Shown here: one piece after another, positions 32,851 to 45,420 of the stretch
How the letters are laid out: each line of letters starts with the position of its first letter
Numbering within the stretch: the first letter of the stretch is position 1
Source: Dactylis glomerata
Lineage: Eukaryota > Streptophyta > Magnoliopsida > Poales > Poaceae
Direction of reading: 5' to 3'
DNA: 64,000 nucleotides
Assembly (NCBI GenBank): GCA_007115705.1
Contig: QXEO01000211.1
Coordinates: 3,371,417 to 3,435,416 of the forward strand
The notes under the pieces: generated by a model
The model's database searches: none
Seen by the model: the letters and a program-made list of their open reading frames with translations, nothing else
Told to the model about the DNA's origin: nothing
Made by a program: the position numbers and the translations under genes

Positions 32851-35800
32851 ATGGCTTCCTCCAGTATGACGGCCACCTCTGCGCCGGAAGAGGATAACCC
32901 GGCCTAGGCTCAGGGACGTTCCGGCTGGGAGGGGTCTGAGGTGACCCCGGCCGACATATCTTGGATAACCACCACCAGACGTGTCCCGGCCGGCGTAGCA
33001 TGCCGGCTGCCTGCCGGCGAAACTGTGCCGGCACCTGAACCCACCGAGAGGGTGGTCTTTATCTCCCACTTTGAGCGAGGATTCGCTCTCCCGGTCAGCG
33101 ACTTCTTCCGGGATTTCCTGGACAACTATGGCCTCTAGCCTCATCATTTGCCGGCAAATGTGGTTATGATTCTGTCGGCTTTTGCCGCCTTTTGCGAGGG
33201 CTACACCGGCATAGAGCCCATCGTCCAAGGGTGGGCCAAATACTTTCAGCTGCGCAAGCAAAGCGCTCAGGAGCCCCGGGACAAGGATGCTCCACCGGAA
33301 ACCGCTAAGGAGAAGAAGGACCGCCCCATGACCTAGTGTGGCGCAGACACCATCATGTCTCGGAAGGGCTCCGACTTTCCAAAGATTGAGTTGCTCGAGT
33401 CATGCAAGAAGTGGTAGAAGAGATTCTTCTACGTGAAGAATACTACAGATGTCGACCTGCTCAACCTGCCGGCATATGTTGACCTTCCACCCAATGAGAT
33501 GAAGAACTGGACCTACAACCCCAAGATCATGGTAGGACCAGTCAATGCTCTCCACCGGGTTAAGGATGAACTTCGAGATGCCAGCCTGACGTCGGAGGAT
33601 ATCATTGCCTACTTTATTAGCCGGCGAGTTTCTCCTCTTCAGCGCCGGTCTCACAAGATTTGCCAGATGAGCGGGGCCATGGACCCCACCCGGCACTCCA
33701 CACACGAACTAAGCCCCGCCGACATTCTGCGGCGGGTAAAAGATATCTGCAAGTCTTCACAGACTGTCTTTGCCTGGGGGCTCGAGCCATACAGCCGGGA
33801 TCGCCCCGCCCCTACAGTATACTCTTTAACCTTTGCCGACACTTATTGCTCATAGTCCGACATATTTATTCTGCCGGTATATTCATACTTGATCCGACAT
33901 ATCCTCGTTGTCGACATATTACTTGTTGCTAATCAACATTCTTTCTCTTTCGCAGAAGTTCAGCTTCCAGGACTTGGAGAATTCCCGGATTATCATCGCT
34001 CCAGACCGCACTATTCCGGATCCTGAAGATCCGGATCACGAAGACAAGATGCCCAAGAACACCCGCGCCGCTTCTGCCGTGGGTAAGGCTTCCTCTTCCC
34101 GGCATTCGATTCAAGACTGGAGTGATGATGATTCTGATGGGGATTGCCGGATGTACCTTGACCCAACGCCACTTTCTTATGCCTTTCCTACCATGCCGTC
34201 ATCAGCTATCCCGGACGAGGAAGTGGTGGATGCCGCCCCTTTGAACCAGGGACCTCCCTCCACCAGCGCACGTGCCGGCTGGAAACGTGGAGTTAAGCCC
34301 CAACCAGAACCAGCTCAAACAATGAAGAGGCAGAAGATCGGCGTGCCCATCCCAAAGAAGCAGAGGCCTGTTGCCTCGGGGTAAGCTTCTTCCCTTCTCA
34401 TCTTTTCCGGCATTTCTCTTCTTCTGTTTACTTACTTGCTCTTTTCTTTCTCAGGGATCCACTTATTCCGGAGCATGCCTCTAGCTCCAGTGCCAGCCCT
34501 CACGTGGACAAGCCGGCGTGTCCTGCGCGCCCAGATATTCCGGCCACCAGCCATGCTACCTCTTCGGCACGGGCATCTTCGCCTGCGCCCGAAAATACTG
34601 CTACCCCGGCGAAGGACAACCCGCCCCCGGAACAAGACACCTCTGCCCCCGATGTCGACATGGACACGGGGGCTCAACAAGATGCTCCTAACACCGGTGC
34701 TAATGCCAGCGGCGCTAGAACTGCTAAGAATGCCGGCGTAGGCGACAAGAGCACCGGCATAGACAAGGGGAAGAGCCCCGAGGTGCCAGAAGTCCGAACT
34801 GATCTGGCATCAGCTTCTCCAGGACAAGCTACACCGGCCACATCGGAGAAACCAGCACCAAAAACTTCGGCTCCGAAGAAGACCACTGCTGCCCCGGCCA
34901 AGACTGGCACTTTTAAGATGACGTAGATCATCAAGACCGCGCCGGCACCTGCCAAGACCGCGCCGGCACCTGCCAAGACCACGCCTGCTAGCTCCGCCAT
35001 GACACTCCATACTGGCAAGGGAGCAGCCCGGGTTAGCTCCTTCCATACTCCAGAACTTGAGGGCCGCATTTCTCTGCGGACCAAGAGCGATAAGAGCCTT
35101 GGGTCCCTCAAGGAATATTGCATGAAGTGGAACGACGCTGACTATATGGACACTGCCAGCTCTGGCAAGAAGAAAACACTGGCCGGGGTTCCGGCTCCTG
35201 GCAACCCCGATGTTATACCGGCCAAGCCCATTTCCATTGCCAGCAAACTCTTCAGCATCCAACAGAGGCTTTACCGCTTGGCCGATGCCACCAATGTAAG
35301 TACTTTTCCTCATATCTCCCCAGTCCCCAAAAATGTCGGCTGTCCAGGATACAGACATCTAGGATTTTCCAATATCTCTTTTAACTTAGCTGATTTTCTA
35401 ACTGCTCGACATATAAGCTCGATCTGAGCTTCAAATCCTAGTCACCGAGAGCCGGGATAGGTGCGCAGCACCTGTGCCAGGTCTTCAACATAAAAACCTA
35501 GTAGAATCTTCAAATCTTCTGATATGCTGAATTTTTCTTATAACACTTCAAATCCTAACACTTCTGCAGCGCATGAACAATGAACGTCGGGACATGTATC
35601 ATGACCTGATATGCGAGCATCGGAAGTTGTCCAACGAGCACAACAAACTTCGCCTGGATCTGACCAAGAAAGGTAAACCCAGCCGACATACCACTATATG
35701 CCAGATTACTTTCCTCTTTTACTTTGCAATATTCTTCTTGCTGACACATCTTGATGTGCCGACACATAACCCTTTGCCAACATTTTTTAGCCACTGCTGA

Positions 35801-36579
35801 GGAACAAGTCACCGAGCTTGTTAAGAGAGTGAAGGAGCTCACAGGTATGCTGGATTCTGCCAATCTTCAAATAAGCACTTTGCACTTCAAATCCTTCAAT
35901 CTTTGTGACTGTTTTCTATCTTCAAATCCTTTCTTATTCTTCTAACCTCAAATCCTTTTAACTTCCAATCCTTACAGATGAAAAGGCTGCACTGGAGGCA
36001 CACCACCAGGACTGTGTGTCCTCAGTGGATGTGGCCAAGCAGCTGGATGAAAGGGATGCCACCCACAAAGCTGAAGTAGAGCAACTGAATGGCCGGATTG
36101 CTGAGCTCTTGGACGAGAAGGAGGAGAGTGAGGGCCAACTTAAGAAGGTCCAGGGGCTGCTTGTCACTTCAGAGGCTGATGCCTCCGGGGCTAAACTTGA
36201 ACTGTAGCACCTGAAGGAGCAGGCCACCAAATGGGAGGTTGACATTGCCCGGCTCAACGCCGATCTCGCCAGTAAGCTTCAAATCCTTTCACTTTTACCA
36301 TGCCCAACACATCCTGTCCGACATACCGCAATCTTTTCCGAGGTCTTCGTCCGGGACATCCACGTGCAAGAGAAGAAGGACGACGCTGAGGATGCTGAAG
36401 GCTCTGACTCCAGCCAGGATGAAGAAGAAACTAAGGACGCCGGCGCTGAAGCTCTGGAGCAAGGATCTGTGCCAGCCAGAGGTGATGCCTCCATCCCTTC
36501 TGCTGGATCCGGCACTCCAGAAGCCGATGTCTCCACTGCCATAGCTCCACCTGCCGGCGGCTCCGCCCCTGCCTCTTAG
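32851..36579 (+). pseudogene. antisense multi-exon gene in W: gypsy-associated PF04195-type protein with coiled coil
   Basis: From ATG 32851 one frame runs to about 33812, broken only by TAGs at 32905, 33136, 33334 and 33415. It has FISHFERGFALPVSDFF, NYGL, NVVMILSAFAAFCEGY and GIEPIVQGWAKYF, the pattern of the plant family called putative gypsy-type transposon (PF04195). Further exons with GT-AG borders are visible: about 33956-34381, 34455-35295 (with TAG at 34924 and an Ala/Pro/Lys-rich repeat APAKTAP), 35571-35671, 35792-35844, 35979-36269 (TAG at 36205) and 36331-36579. The later exons (EEQVTELVKRVKEL, LDERDATHKAEVEQLNGRIAELL) form a long coiled coil and the end is acidic. Function unknown. 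The introns lie in the orientation that would not be spliced from W's genomic RNA, which explains how they survive transposition. Confidence 0.7.
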
Positions 36580-37226
36580 ACTTTGCAGCACAAACACTTT
36601 AAGTTTCATCAGATCCCCGGTATGCCGGGTGCAGTTGTAAGATACACTTATTTGCTTTGGTTTGCTACCTGAACAAGTTTTATTTCGGTTTGCTTGCTTA
36701 TTAATGCCGGATCATCTTTTGGCTAAGTCACCGAGTTTGTTTTCCTGTTTCCTTAACTCCACAACCTTGGCTACTTGTCTACCTTTTTCTGCTTTTGACA
36801 TATGAAGTCTCAAGGTTGCTTTATTAAACATACAGTACTTAAACTTTGAAACTTAGACTTCAAATCATCCTGCACTTCAAGTTTTAACTTTGCATAAAAA
36901 TAAATATCGGTTCGCTTGTTTTATCTTTCCTTAGCCGTTTTCCATATGTAGACAATCTCCGGCATTTACTCTTGCTAGCCATGAAGCCGGGTTTCGGACA
37001 GCAGCTAAGTCGAAGAGCGGCCTTTGGTGCCGACACATTACTTGGCCGACATAGGAAACATTCAGATCAAGCCAGCCGGCATATAAACAAAAACTGAAAA
37101 TAAACAACAATATATACCGGAGGCAGTGCCCGATCTCCTCGGGAAGCCGACACTTCATTCATTAGTCTTGTGCCGACATACAATGCCATCACTAAAAGCA
37201 AAATGGAAATACATACATTATGCTGC
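36580..37226. other. convergent spacer between antisense gene and W integrase
   Basis: The antisense gene (plus) and pol (minus) end towards each other here. AT-rich, no open frame of note; it presumably contains both 3' ends and polyadenylation signals, though none is decisive. Confidence 0.5.
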
Positions 37227-38968
37227 TCAGGAGTAAAAGGGACGGAGTAGAGCTATGTTCCATGGTCGCTTGGTTTCTTCTCCGGACCTGTCCACCTTGT
37301 TTTTCTTGGGGGCCTGCGCATCTATAAGATAGTAGGCATCATTGTGCAGAGCCTTGCTCACAATGAATGGCTCCTCCCATGGAGGAGTTAGCTTATTTCG
37401 GCCCTCTGTGCCTTGCCTTAGCCGGAGCACTAAATCTCCCTCTTGGAATCTCCTTGGATTCACCTTTTGCGCATGATAGCGTCTGAGGTTCTGCTGATAT
37501 ACTGCAGTTCTTGATAGTGTTATCTCTCTTGCTTCTTCTAGCAAATCAATATCATCTTCTCTGGCTTCTTTAGCCTCTTCCTCAGTATATAGCACCACTC
37601 TCGGTGCATCATGTATTACATCTGTTGGAAGCACATCTTCTGCTCCATATACAAGAAAGAATGGCGTATAGCCTGTTGATCGATTCAGAGTTGTCCTCAG
37701 ATTCCAAAGCACTGGCAATTCATCTAGCCAGCAGCCTCCAGTGGCTCTATCAACCGGGGTTTTATGCCGGATAACACTAATCCATTTGACCTTTCTACCT
37801 GGCCATTGGTACAAGGGTGAGCGACCGACGCAATGTCTAGCCGGATTCCCACCTCCTCACAATATCTGGCAAATGGCCCTTGGGCGAAATTCGACCCATT
37901 GTCAGTGATGATGCCATGAGGGACACCATATCTCAAGATTATATCCTTTAAAAATTTCACTGCCGTGTGGCCATCACACTTGCTTATTGGCTTTACTTCA
38001 ATCCACTTGGTGAACTTGTCCACCATGACCAGAATATGAGTCATCTTTCCCCTTGCCAGCTTAAATGGTCCAACCATGTCGAGGCCCCAAACAGCAAAGG
38101 GCCAGGTCAATGGGATAGTTTTCAATGCTGATGCTGGCTGATGAATTTGATGCGCATACATCTGACATCCGTTGCACTTCTGGACTAAATCCTCTGCCTC
38201 CTGCAGTGCCGTCGGCCAATAAAACCCATGCCGGAATGCTTTCGATACTAGGGCTCTGGATGAAGCGTGGTGTCCACACTCCCCCTGATGAATTTCCCGG
38301 AGCATCTCCTGGCCTTCAGCTGATTCGACACATCTCTGTAGTACACCTGTGGCACTTCTCTTGTATATCTCCTTGTTAATGATGGTATATGCTTTTGATC
38401 TTCTCATAACCCGGCGGGCTTCAGCTTCATTCGCCAGTAGTTGGCCATTGACCAAGAAATCCATGATGGGACGTGCCCAGGAGGGCACTTCCCTAGCAGT
38501 GAATACTGCCTGGTCTATCTTCATCACTTCGACCGACACATAATCGATCTCCATGGGTTGCGAAGTCCCCGGGACTGAGAGAGCAGTCCTCGGGTATGCC
38601 GGAGCAGTCCCCAGGTATGCCGGGACAACCTCTTGATACATCTTGCCCTTGCCCTTGCTTCTGCTCCGGAACACTGCAGTCACCGCGTATGTCGGCCCAG
38701 TCCCCGGGACTGAGAGAGAAGTCCCCGGGTTATCTGAACTGGCGCCGGCATCTATCTCCATTGGAGCTGCTTCTTCTGGGCTTGGTGGAACATATATAGA
38801 CGATGACTCCGGTGAGGGCTTGATTGATGGCTTCCTCAGATGCTCCAACGAAATGCCGGACGGAATTGATTCTCTGAAAGATCCCAGCTTGGACAATGTG
38901 TTGGCCACTTCATTTTGAGCCCGGGGAACATGCCGGAACTCAGAACCTTCGAAGTAGCCACTCAACTG
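37227..38968 (-). pseudogene. element W integrase
   Basis: Minus strand. The zinc-binding HHCC region (GECGHHASSRAL, then CNGCQMYAHQIH) is followed by the catalytic core with WGLDMVGPF and ITDNGSNF (the two Asp of DDE) and the downstream Glu region around NGQVERSNG. A frame change near 37725-37800 separates the core from the C-terminal part (TGYTPFFLVYGAEDVLP) which ends LLRPFYS and TGA at 37227-37229. TAG at 38969-38971 breaks the link to RNase H. Inactive as it stands. Confidence 0.8.
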
Positions 38969-40868
38969 CTACACCAAGAAGCGATAGGATCCCATGTTGG
39001 CATCATGTGCATCCCATATGCCGGAGCACTGCTGAATCACTAGATCCGAATCACCGAAACACATAATCCGGCGGATGCCTATGTCCTTAGACACCTTTAG
39101 GCCATGCACAAGTGCCTCATACTCCGCCACATTATTCGACGCTGCAAAGTGGATCTGTAGAACATATCTCAACTGGTCATTCTTGGGTGAAGTAAGAACT
39201 ATGCTGGCACCCAAACTGTGTATTGTCTTGGACCCATCGAAATGCATTCTCCGGTAATTTGCATCTGGCAATGGTGGCTCATACTGTATCTCGGCCCAAT
39301 CAATGAAGAAATCGGCCAACACCTGGGACTTGATTGTATCCCTCTTGTCATACTGAGGTGTATATGATGAAAGCTCTATTGCCCACTTGGCTATCCGGCC
39401 ACTGGCATCTTTGTTGCTTATAATCTCCGAGATAGGGGCCTCGGCCACTACCCGGATCGGGTGCTCCTGGAAGTAATGCTTGAGCTTCTTGGCCGCCATA
39501 TAGACACCATATGTCATCTTCTGATAGTGCGGGTAGTTTTGCTTCGAGGTGGAAAGGACTTCACTCACATAATATACCGGCCGCTGCACGGTTTTGCCTC
39601 CTTCCTCTCTCTCCACTACCACCACTGCACTGACAACCCTATTGGTCGCCGCTATATAGAGCAACATCGTCTCGTTCGGCATTGTGGATGCCAACACCGG
39701 TGCTATTGACAGCATCTGCTTCAACTCCTTGAAAGCTGCATCTGCTTGCGTTGTCCAAACAAATGTGTCGGACTTCTTCATCAATTGATATAACGGCAGA
39801 GCTTTTTCTCCAAGCCGGCTTATAAAACGACTCATGGACGCAAGGCATCCAGTGAACTTCTGTACTTCCTTCAGATTTGTCAGCGGCTTCATCCTTTCTA
39901 TGGCACGAATCTTGCTGGGATTTACTTCAATACCCCAGCTGGAAAACAGGAAACCAAGTAACTTGCCTGCCGGCACACCAAAGGTGCACTTAGCCATATT
40001 TAACTTCATCTGGAACCTCCTCAGATTTGCAAAGGTTTCCCGGAGGTCATCTATGAGAGTCTTGCTTTCCTTAGTTTTTATGATGACATCGTCGACATAT
40101 ACCTGCACATTTTTATCTATTTGGTCATGCAAACACTTCTGCATACACCTCTGGTAAGTTGCGCCAGCATTTCTTAAGCCGAACGACATTGTGCGATAAG
40201 CAATAAGACCCGTACGGGGTAATAAAGGATGTTTTTATTTGATCCGGCTGATACAAAGGGATCTTGTGGAAACCAGAATAGGCATCTACAAATGATAACA
40301 GTTCACATCTGGCTGTGGAATCAATCACTTGATCAATCCGAGGGAGCGGGAATGGATCTTTAGGACATGCCTTGTTCAAGTTAGTGTAATCAACACACAT
40401 TCACCATATCTTGACTATGGCGGGCTCATCCTTCTTCTTTTCTACCAGGACCGGATTAGATACCCAATCCGGATGCAGTACTTCCATGATAAAGCCGGCA
40501 GCTAGGAGCCTGGCCACCTCCTCCCAAATTGCTTTCCTTCTATCATCTCCAAACCGCCAGAGCGGCTGCTTCACCGGTTTAGCATCCGGCCTTACATGAA
40601 GTGCGTGCTCAGCCAGCTCCCTCGGCACACCTTGCAGGTCTGAAGTGGACCATGCTAAGATATCCCGATTCTCACGGAGGAAGCTGATGAGCTTGCTTTC
40701 CTATTTGGGGTCTAAACCGGCGCCGATGAGGGCATGGCGCTCCGGGAAAAGCTCATCCAGAGCCACTTTCTTGACATCCTTACCCACTTGAAAGGAAGTG
40801 GTACCATTCGGGTTAGTCATGCCCGGCATAGGTTTGCCGGCCACGACCACTTCAGCAATCTCCACAGC
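38969..40868 (-). pseudogene. element W reverse transcriptase and RNase H
   Basis: Minus strand. The N-terminal RT region (RRKAIWEEVARLLAAGFI, NPVLVEKKK, CVDYTNLNKACPKDPFPLP) is in one frame with TAG at 40701-40703 and TGA at 40401-40403. A one-base change near 40197 shifts to a second frame carrying MSFGLRNAGATYQ and the catalytic YVDDVI (about 40083-40100). RNase H follows with HFDGSK and FGDSDLV, to the TAG at 38969. All key motifs are present, so the damage is recent relative to the divergence of the family. Confidence 0.8.
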
Positions 40869-41759
40869 TCACTTGAGCTTCTTCTTCTCTTCCACTATGA
40901 TCAAAGTCTCGGCCAGATTAGATCCGGCCGAAGCACACGCCATCGAGCGCTTGTAATCACCAATGATGGTAATCACTCCTCTGGGCCCCGGCATCTTCAT
41001 CTTCAGATATGCCACATGCGTAGAGGCCATGAATTTTGCCAATGCCGGCCTACCCAGCAATGCATGGTAAGGACTATCCAGGTCCACCACCTCAAACATG
41101 AGGTTCTCCACTCTGCAGTTATCCCGGTTGCCAAACATGACATCTATCCGGATTTTGCCCATCGGTGCACATGAAAGTCCCGGCACAATGCCGTGGAATG
41201 TTATCTTGCTTGGCTCCAGCATATTTTCCTTGATGCCCAGCTTCTGCATCGTATCCCGGTATATGATGTTGATGCTGCTTCCATTGTCGATGAGGACCTT
41301 GCTGAACCTCACATTATTTGCCGGCCTGACAAATGTCGGATCCATCACTAGAGCATACCCGCCGGGGTTTGGCATGATCTTGGGATGATCTGCCCTATCC
41401 CAGCCGATGGCCTGGTCAGACCAGTACATCAGCTTTGGCACTGCCGACATAACGGCATTTACTTCCAAACTCCGCTGGTACACACTCTGTTTGTCTGTTC
41501 TTTCGGTCTCAAAGACCATGTAGCTCTGATCGTGCTCTTTGTACTCATTCCGGCCCGCTGCTAGGCCGCCAGTGTGGAACTCCGGATTGTAACTCTGATC
41601 AACCTGATTCACGCCGGCATTTCCGGCGCTATTTTGATTTTCGGGATTACCCGGCCTAGGTGGAACTGCAACTGTATTCGCACCTGTTAGCGGTGATGGA
41701 GCTGCCGGGACAGGTGGCCTAGCCGGCCCAAAGGGACCTGCACGACCTGCCAATATGTC
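40869..41759 (-). pseudogene. element W aspartic protease
   Basis: Minus strand, in frame with the RT N-terminal region but separated by TGA at 40869-40871. The active-site motif is IDNGSSINIIY (Asp codon about 41286-41288) and the second conserved block is HALLGRPAL. The upstream part has a spacer rich in Pro and Gly between zinc-knuckle-like residues and the protease. Confidence 0.75.
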
Positions 41760-44077
41760 GTCTAGCCATGAACAGTTTCTGGTCAAATGATTCGCCGGTT
41801 TACCCGGCTAAAATGTGTGGAACACACATGGCTTGTCCATGGCTAAACCCACTGTATACTTCGGCCACTGCTTCTTCTGGCCAGCGCAGACGCTGGCATT
41901 CTTGTTAACCCAGACATTCTTTTTCTGGAAGGGCTGCGCTTGCTGCTGTGGTTGTTGCTGCTGCTGAGGCTGCTGAAAGCCCTCATATCTCGGACGCTGG
42001 CTACTGCCGGCACCCCTTGCTCTTCTTCTATGGCCGCCACTTGGGATGAACCGTACCGGTAATCCGGCCTATCATCTCTTTACTTGTTCAGATTATCGGG
42101 GTGATAGAACTGCCCGGATCCACCGGCGTTGTTGTTGTTCCTCTGGCTCTGCCCCTGACCTTGCGAAGCAAGTGTGGGCTGCAATGGGTCTCCCAATGCA
42201 TAACTGTCTGCAATCTTGATTGTTTCGGCCAATGTGGCCGGCATATCTCTCTGAAGCTTCTGCCACAACATGGTGCCATGCCGGCACCCCTGAGCGAACC
42301 ACATGATGGCCTGCTGCTCCACAACTCCTTCGCAGGAATTGCGCAACGTGCACCACCTAGTGAGGTAGTCATGGTCTGTCTCGTAGTCTCCTTGCCGGCA
42401 GTTAGCTAGCTGTTGCGGGCGGTTGGGTCTCTTGTAAGTACTGGTGAAGTTAGACACAAACTGCTCTTCAAAATCCATCCAGCCGTTGATACTTCCGGCC
42501 GGCAGATTGTTCAGCCATATCCTGGCTGGTCCTTCAAGCATCTGTGGTACATAACGCACCGCCCATCGGAGGTTTCCTCCGGCAATGTTCACTGCAGTGG
42601 AGTAGTCCTCTAACCAATCTTCCGGCTTTGTACTGCCGTTATATGTCCTCGCGCCACGCGCGAGCTGAAAACAGTAAGGTGCTGGCTCACCCATAATCCG
42701 GGGTCCAAAGCACATAGGACCCGGAGCTCCTGGCCTCTCCACCAGCTCTGTCTAGTAAATTATGTCCATCTTGAAGCGCGCATCATCCGAGGCTAAGGAC
42801 CGAGGTCCTAGCCGGGAGGCAATTGGGCCTGGAATCATGTTTTGCTGCTGCTGCTGCTCCGGCTGGTACTGCATATATTGCTGGTCTTGCTGGTACTGCT
42901 GCTGCTGAGGTTGCTGATATCACGTCCTCGCAAGGGCAGAATTTCCATCATCTTCCCGATGTCTCGGCTGGCCTCCTCCTTGCTGCTGCACCGCATATCC
43001 GGCGCCCTGCTGCTGACGCCGGGCAGCACTGTTATTCCGGCCACCACCGGCCGAGCGTGCTCCTTGCCCGGCCGGAACATTCTGGCCAGCACTTTTGTTG
43101 CCGACATTCTGGTCACCTTGACCAGCATTCCCCTGAACGACTGCTTGTTTTCCAGTGATTGCCGGATCATACACCTAGATCTGCTTGTCCCGACGGCTAG
43201 AGGTCACACTTTCGGCACGCCGGGCACTTGGATGAGGGGACAAGGCTTGGCCCCTCGACCTCGCGCCGACACCTCCCACGGACGCAATGTACTGCGATGC
43301 GCCGGCACCCGGATTTGCCTTCTTAAAGGCCTCCTGCTGCTTGCTAGCTTCAGACAAAAGTTGGTTAAGCCAGGCTTGCTGCTCACGCAGTGCTTCGCTG
43401 GATAAACTAGACAGTTCCTTAGCTACTTCTGCTGCTGCTCTAAGGTTCTTTACTGGTGAGCTATAGATCACCTTAGGCATAGTACTAGTTGCACTATGAC
43501 TCTTGGCTCTAGCATCTTTACCTAATTCAGTGTTTAGATCTCTACCTCTAGTTCTAACTTCCTCTATCCAGCTAGGCCGGGTTACCACAGGAGTAAAACC
43601 TTGGGCAGCTTCATACTCACGGAGTTGTCGATTGAACCGTTCCCGCTCCTGCTGCATGGCCAGGGCCTCGTCGACGAGGGCCTGACGCGTCCCTTCCAGG
43701 ACCTCCTTCACCTGCTCCGGATCATCGCCGGACTGCACCGGCTCGAGAAGCCGGTTGATGATGGGGATGAGGGGCTGGCCCCTAGCCGGCACGCCAGAAG
43801 TGCCGGCCAGGTTCTATGCACGCTCCTGCGGAGGACGCGCCGACCTCTTGGTCTTCTGTTGCTCTGGGGGAGTATCTGCTGCTGCTGCTGCACTTTTGCC
43901 GGCGCCACCTGCCGGCGGCACGGAAGTGCCGGCCATCATCACCTCTGCCGACTCCACTGGGCGAGCGCTATGCCCAGCGTGAGCCAGCATATGCGACGGA
44001 GGATCCGCCACCACCAGCACCTGCTCCCTGCAAACACTCTCAGTCCCCACGTACACCTCGTGGGAACCGAAAGACAT
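41760..44077 (-). pseudogene. element W gag
   Basis: Minus strand from ATG 44077 (MSFGSHEVYVG). The N-terminal part is Ala-rich, then a charged and Gln-rich region with runs of QQ (42840-42915), then the retrotransposon gag domain with YNGSTKPEDWLEDY and FEEQFVSNFTSTYKRP. A zinc-knuckle-like CVFH...HLTRNC lies at the end. Stops: TAG 43814, TAG 43175, TGA 42920, TAG 42752, TAA 42080, TAG 41808; a frame change lies near 42050. Apart from this shift the reading frame is constant, which makes the pattern of stops informative. Confidence 0.75.
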
Positions 44078-44261
44078 GATCCGGCTGTTCCTGGGGAAAG
44101 GCCGGCCACCAAGGCAACCGGTGTTGTCGGAGATGAAGCTGAGCGAGCCTAGCCTCTAGACGAGGCCAGAGACCATGCGCACTCCTGACGCTGCTATCAC
44201 GGATTCCGTCCGAATGAACACTCCACCCAGCACATCGATCTGCCCCACGGTGGGCGCCAAA

Positions 44262-45034
44262 TGTCGTCGTGGTGAAACAACATATGTCATGGGATGGCTT
44301 AAATGGGGGCCGAACTAGATGCTGGAGGATTCAGGAGAGGGAAGCGCACTAAGAAGAACGCCAGAAAGGAACACACAAGCTACCCAGGTTTGGGGCTCTC
44401 ATAAGGAGATAACACCCCTACTCCTGCACTACTGTCTGTATAACTGGATCGATGGAGTATACAACAATGGTGCTTCCAAGCTCTCTGTGAGAGGAGGAAG
44501 ATGAACTATGAACTGAGAGACTAAGAAGTGACCAACCCTTTGCTAGGGTTCCTTGTGCCACCTTATATAGGGGTGGCCAGGGTTACAATGGTCACATGGA
44601 CCAAGAGACACCAACTACACTCCAAACAGGACATGCTGACGATGGCAGAGACCCTTGACTTTCTCCCTGATTGCTCTCGATGGGACTCAGCATCCATGTA
44701 CCTTGTACCTTTTCGACTGTGACCTTACCACTGTGAGGTAAGGACTGTACTTTGGCACAGTGATGGTTGGTAAACCACCACTGTACACCCTATCATCACG
44801 ATCTCCCTTCATGCTTGGCAGAATCTCTCCTTGATTGTAGGGATGTGACCCCTTAGTTGACTTCTGTATCCCGGATATAGCCGTTGGCCATATCCCAGAC
44901 CTATATGCTGGACCAACGACCTCAGGTTGGGTAATCCAGCCTCCCCTATTCCTGCATAATATAACAACTTGGTTAGGCCGGCATATCTATGTATATGCCG
45001 GCACTCATTATCACGTATCCCGGCTATGCCAACA
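44262..45034 (-). repeat. 5' LTR of element W, truncated
   Basis: 773 bp matching 30846-31618. The first 156 bp of the LTR (in element sense) are missing, and the sequence passes directly into element Y at AACA. The primer site TTTGGCGCCCACCGTGGGGC lies immediately beside 44261 on the minus strand. Confidence 0.85.
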
Positions 45035-45420
45035 AAACAGAACAGCTGACAAAGATTGATTTTTTCGAAGACATTCTGTTGCTCAAATCGAAGAGTGCAA
45101 AGCTAATGAAAGTTTTGAAATAACCTGGGGCATCCGCACAAGAAATTTCAGATCAAACAGATATTCTGAGAATTTTCACGAATTTTTATGGTGCAGCGCA
45201 GAAATCTGTTTCAGGACAGCAACTTTCCCAAATCTTACCTCCCTCAAATTAGAGGTTCTTCTTGGCACAAAAATGAAATAAAAATGATAAGCAGAGGTTA
45301 TTACAGTAGTAATAACTTCCAAGACTCAAATAAAAGAAAAAGTACTGAAAAGAAAATATTGGGTTATCTCCCAAGAGTGCTTTTCTTTAACGCCTTTGAG
45401 CTAGGCGCAGAAAGTGGAAA
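45035..45420 (-). other. element Y interior next to W
   Basis: Non-coding spacer downstream of the Y protease in element sense; co-linear with V at 52856-53240 and with X at about 23180-23600. The block ending in CTAGGCGCAGAAAGT next to the stop codon is strongly conserved in X, Y and V. Confidence 0.7.

Larger units (their letters stand above)
30846..45034 (-). mobile_element. element W: Tat-like gypsy retrotransposon with antisense gene
   Basis: Minus-strand order: 5' LTR (truncated, 44262-45034), primer site TTTGGCGCCCACCGTGGGGC, gag, protease, RT/RNase H, integrase, then an antisense gene on the plus strand, polypurine tract CTTCGGGGACTAG, 3' LTR (30846-31774, 929 bp, TGTCGGGG to GACGACA). 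This is the only element in the window with a complete set of pol domains, though all frames are broken. No target duplication is found because the 5' LTR has lost about 156 bp together with adjoining Y sequence. Confidence 0.85.

Noticed and set aside
42101..44152. Plus-strand open frames opposite W gag (up to 187 codons)
   Set aside because: They are shadows of the GC-rich gag frame, which has clear retroviral-type motifs on the minus strand.
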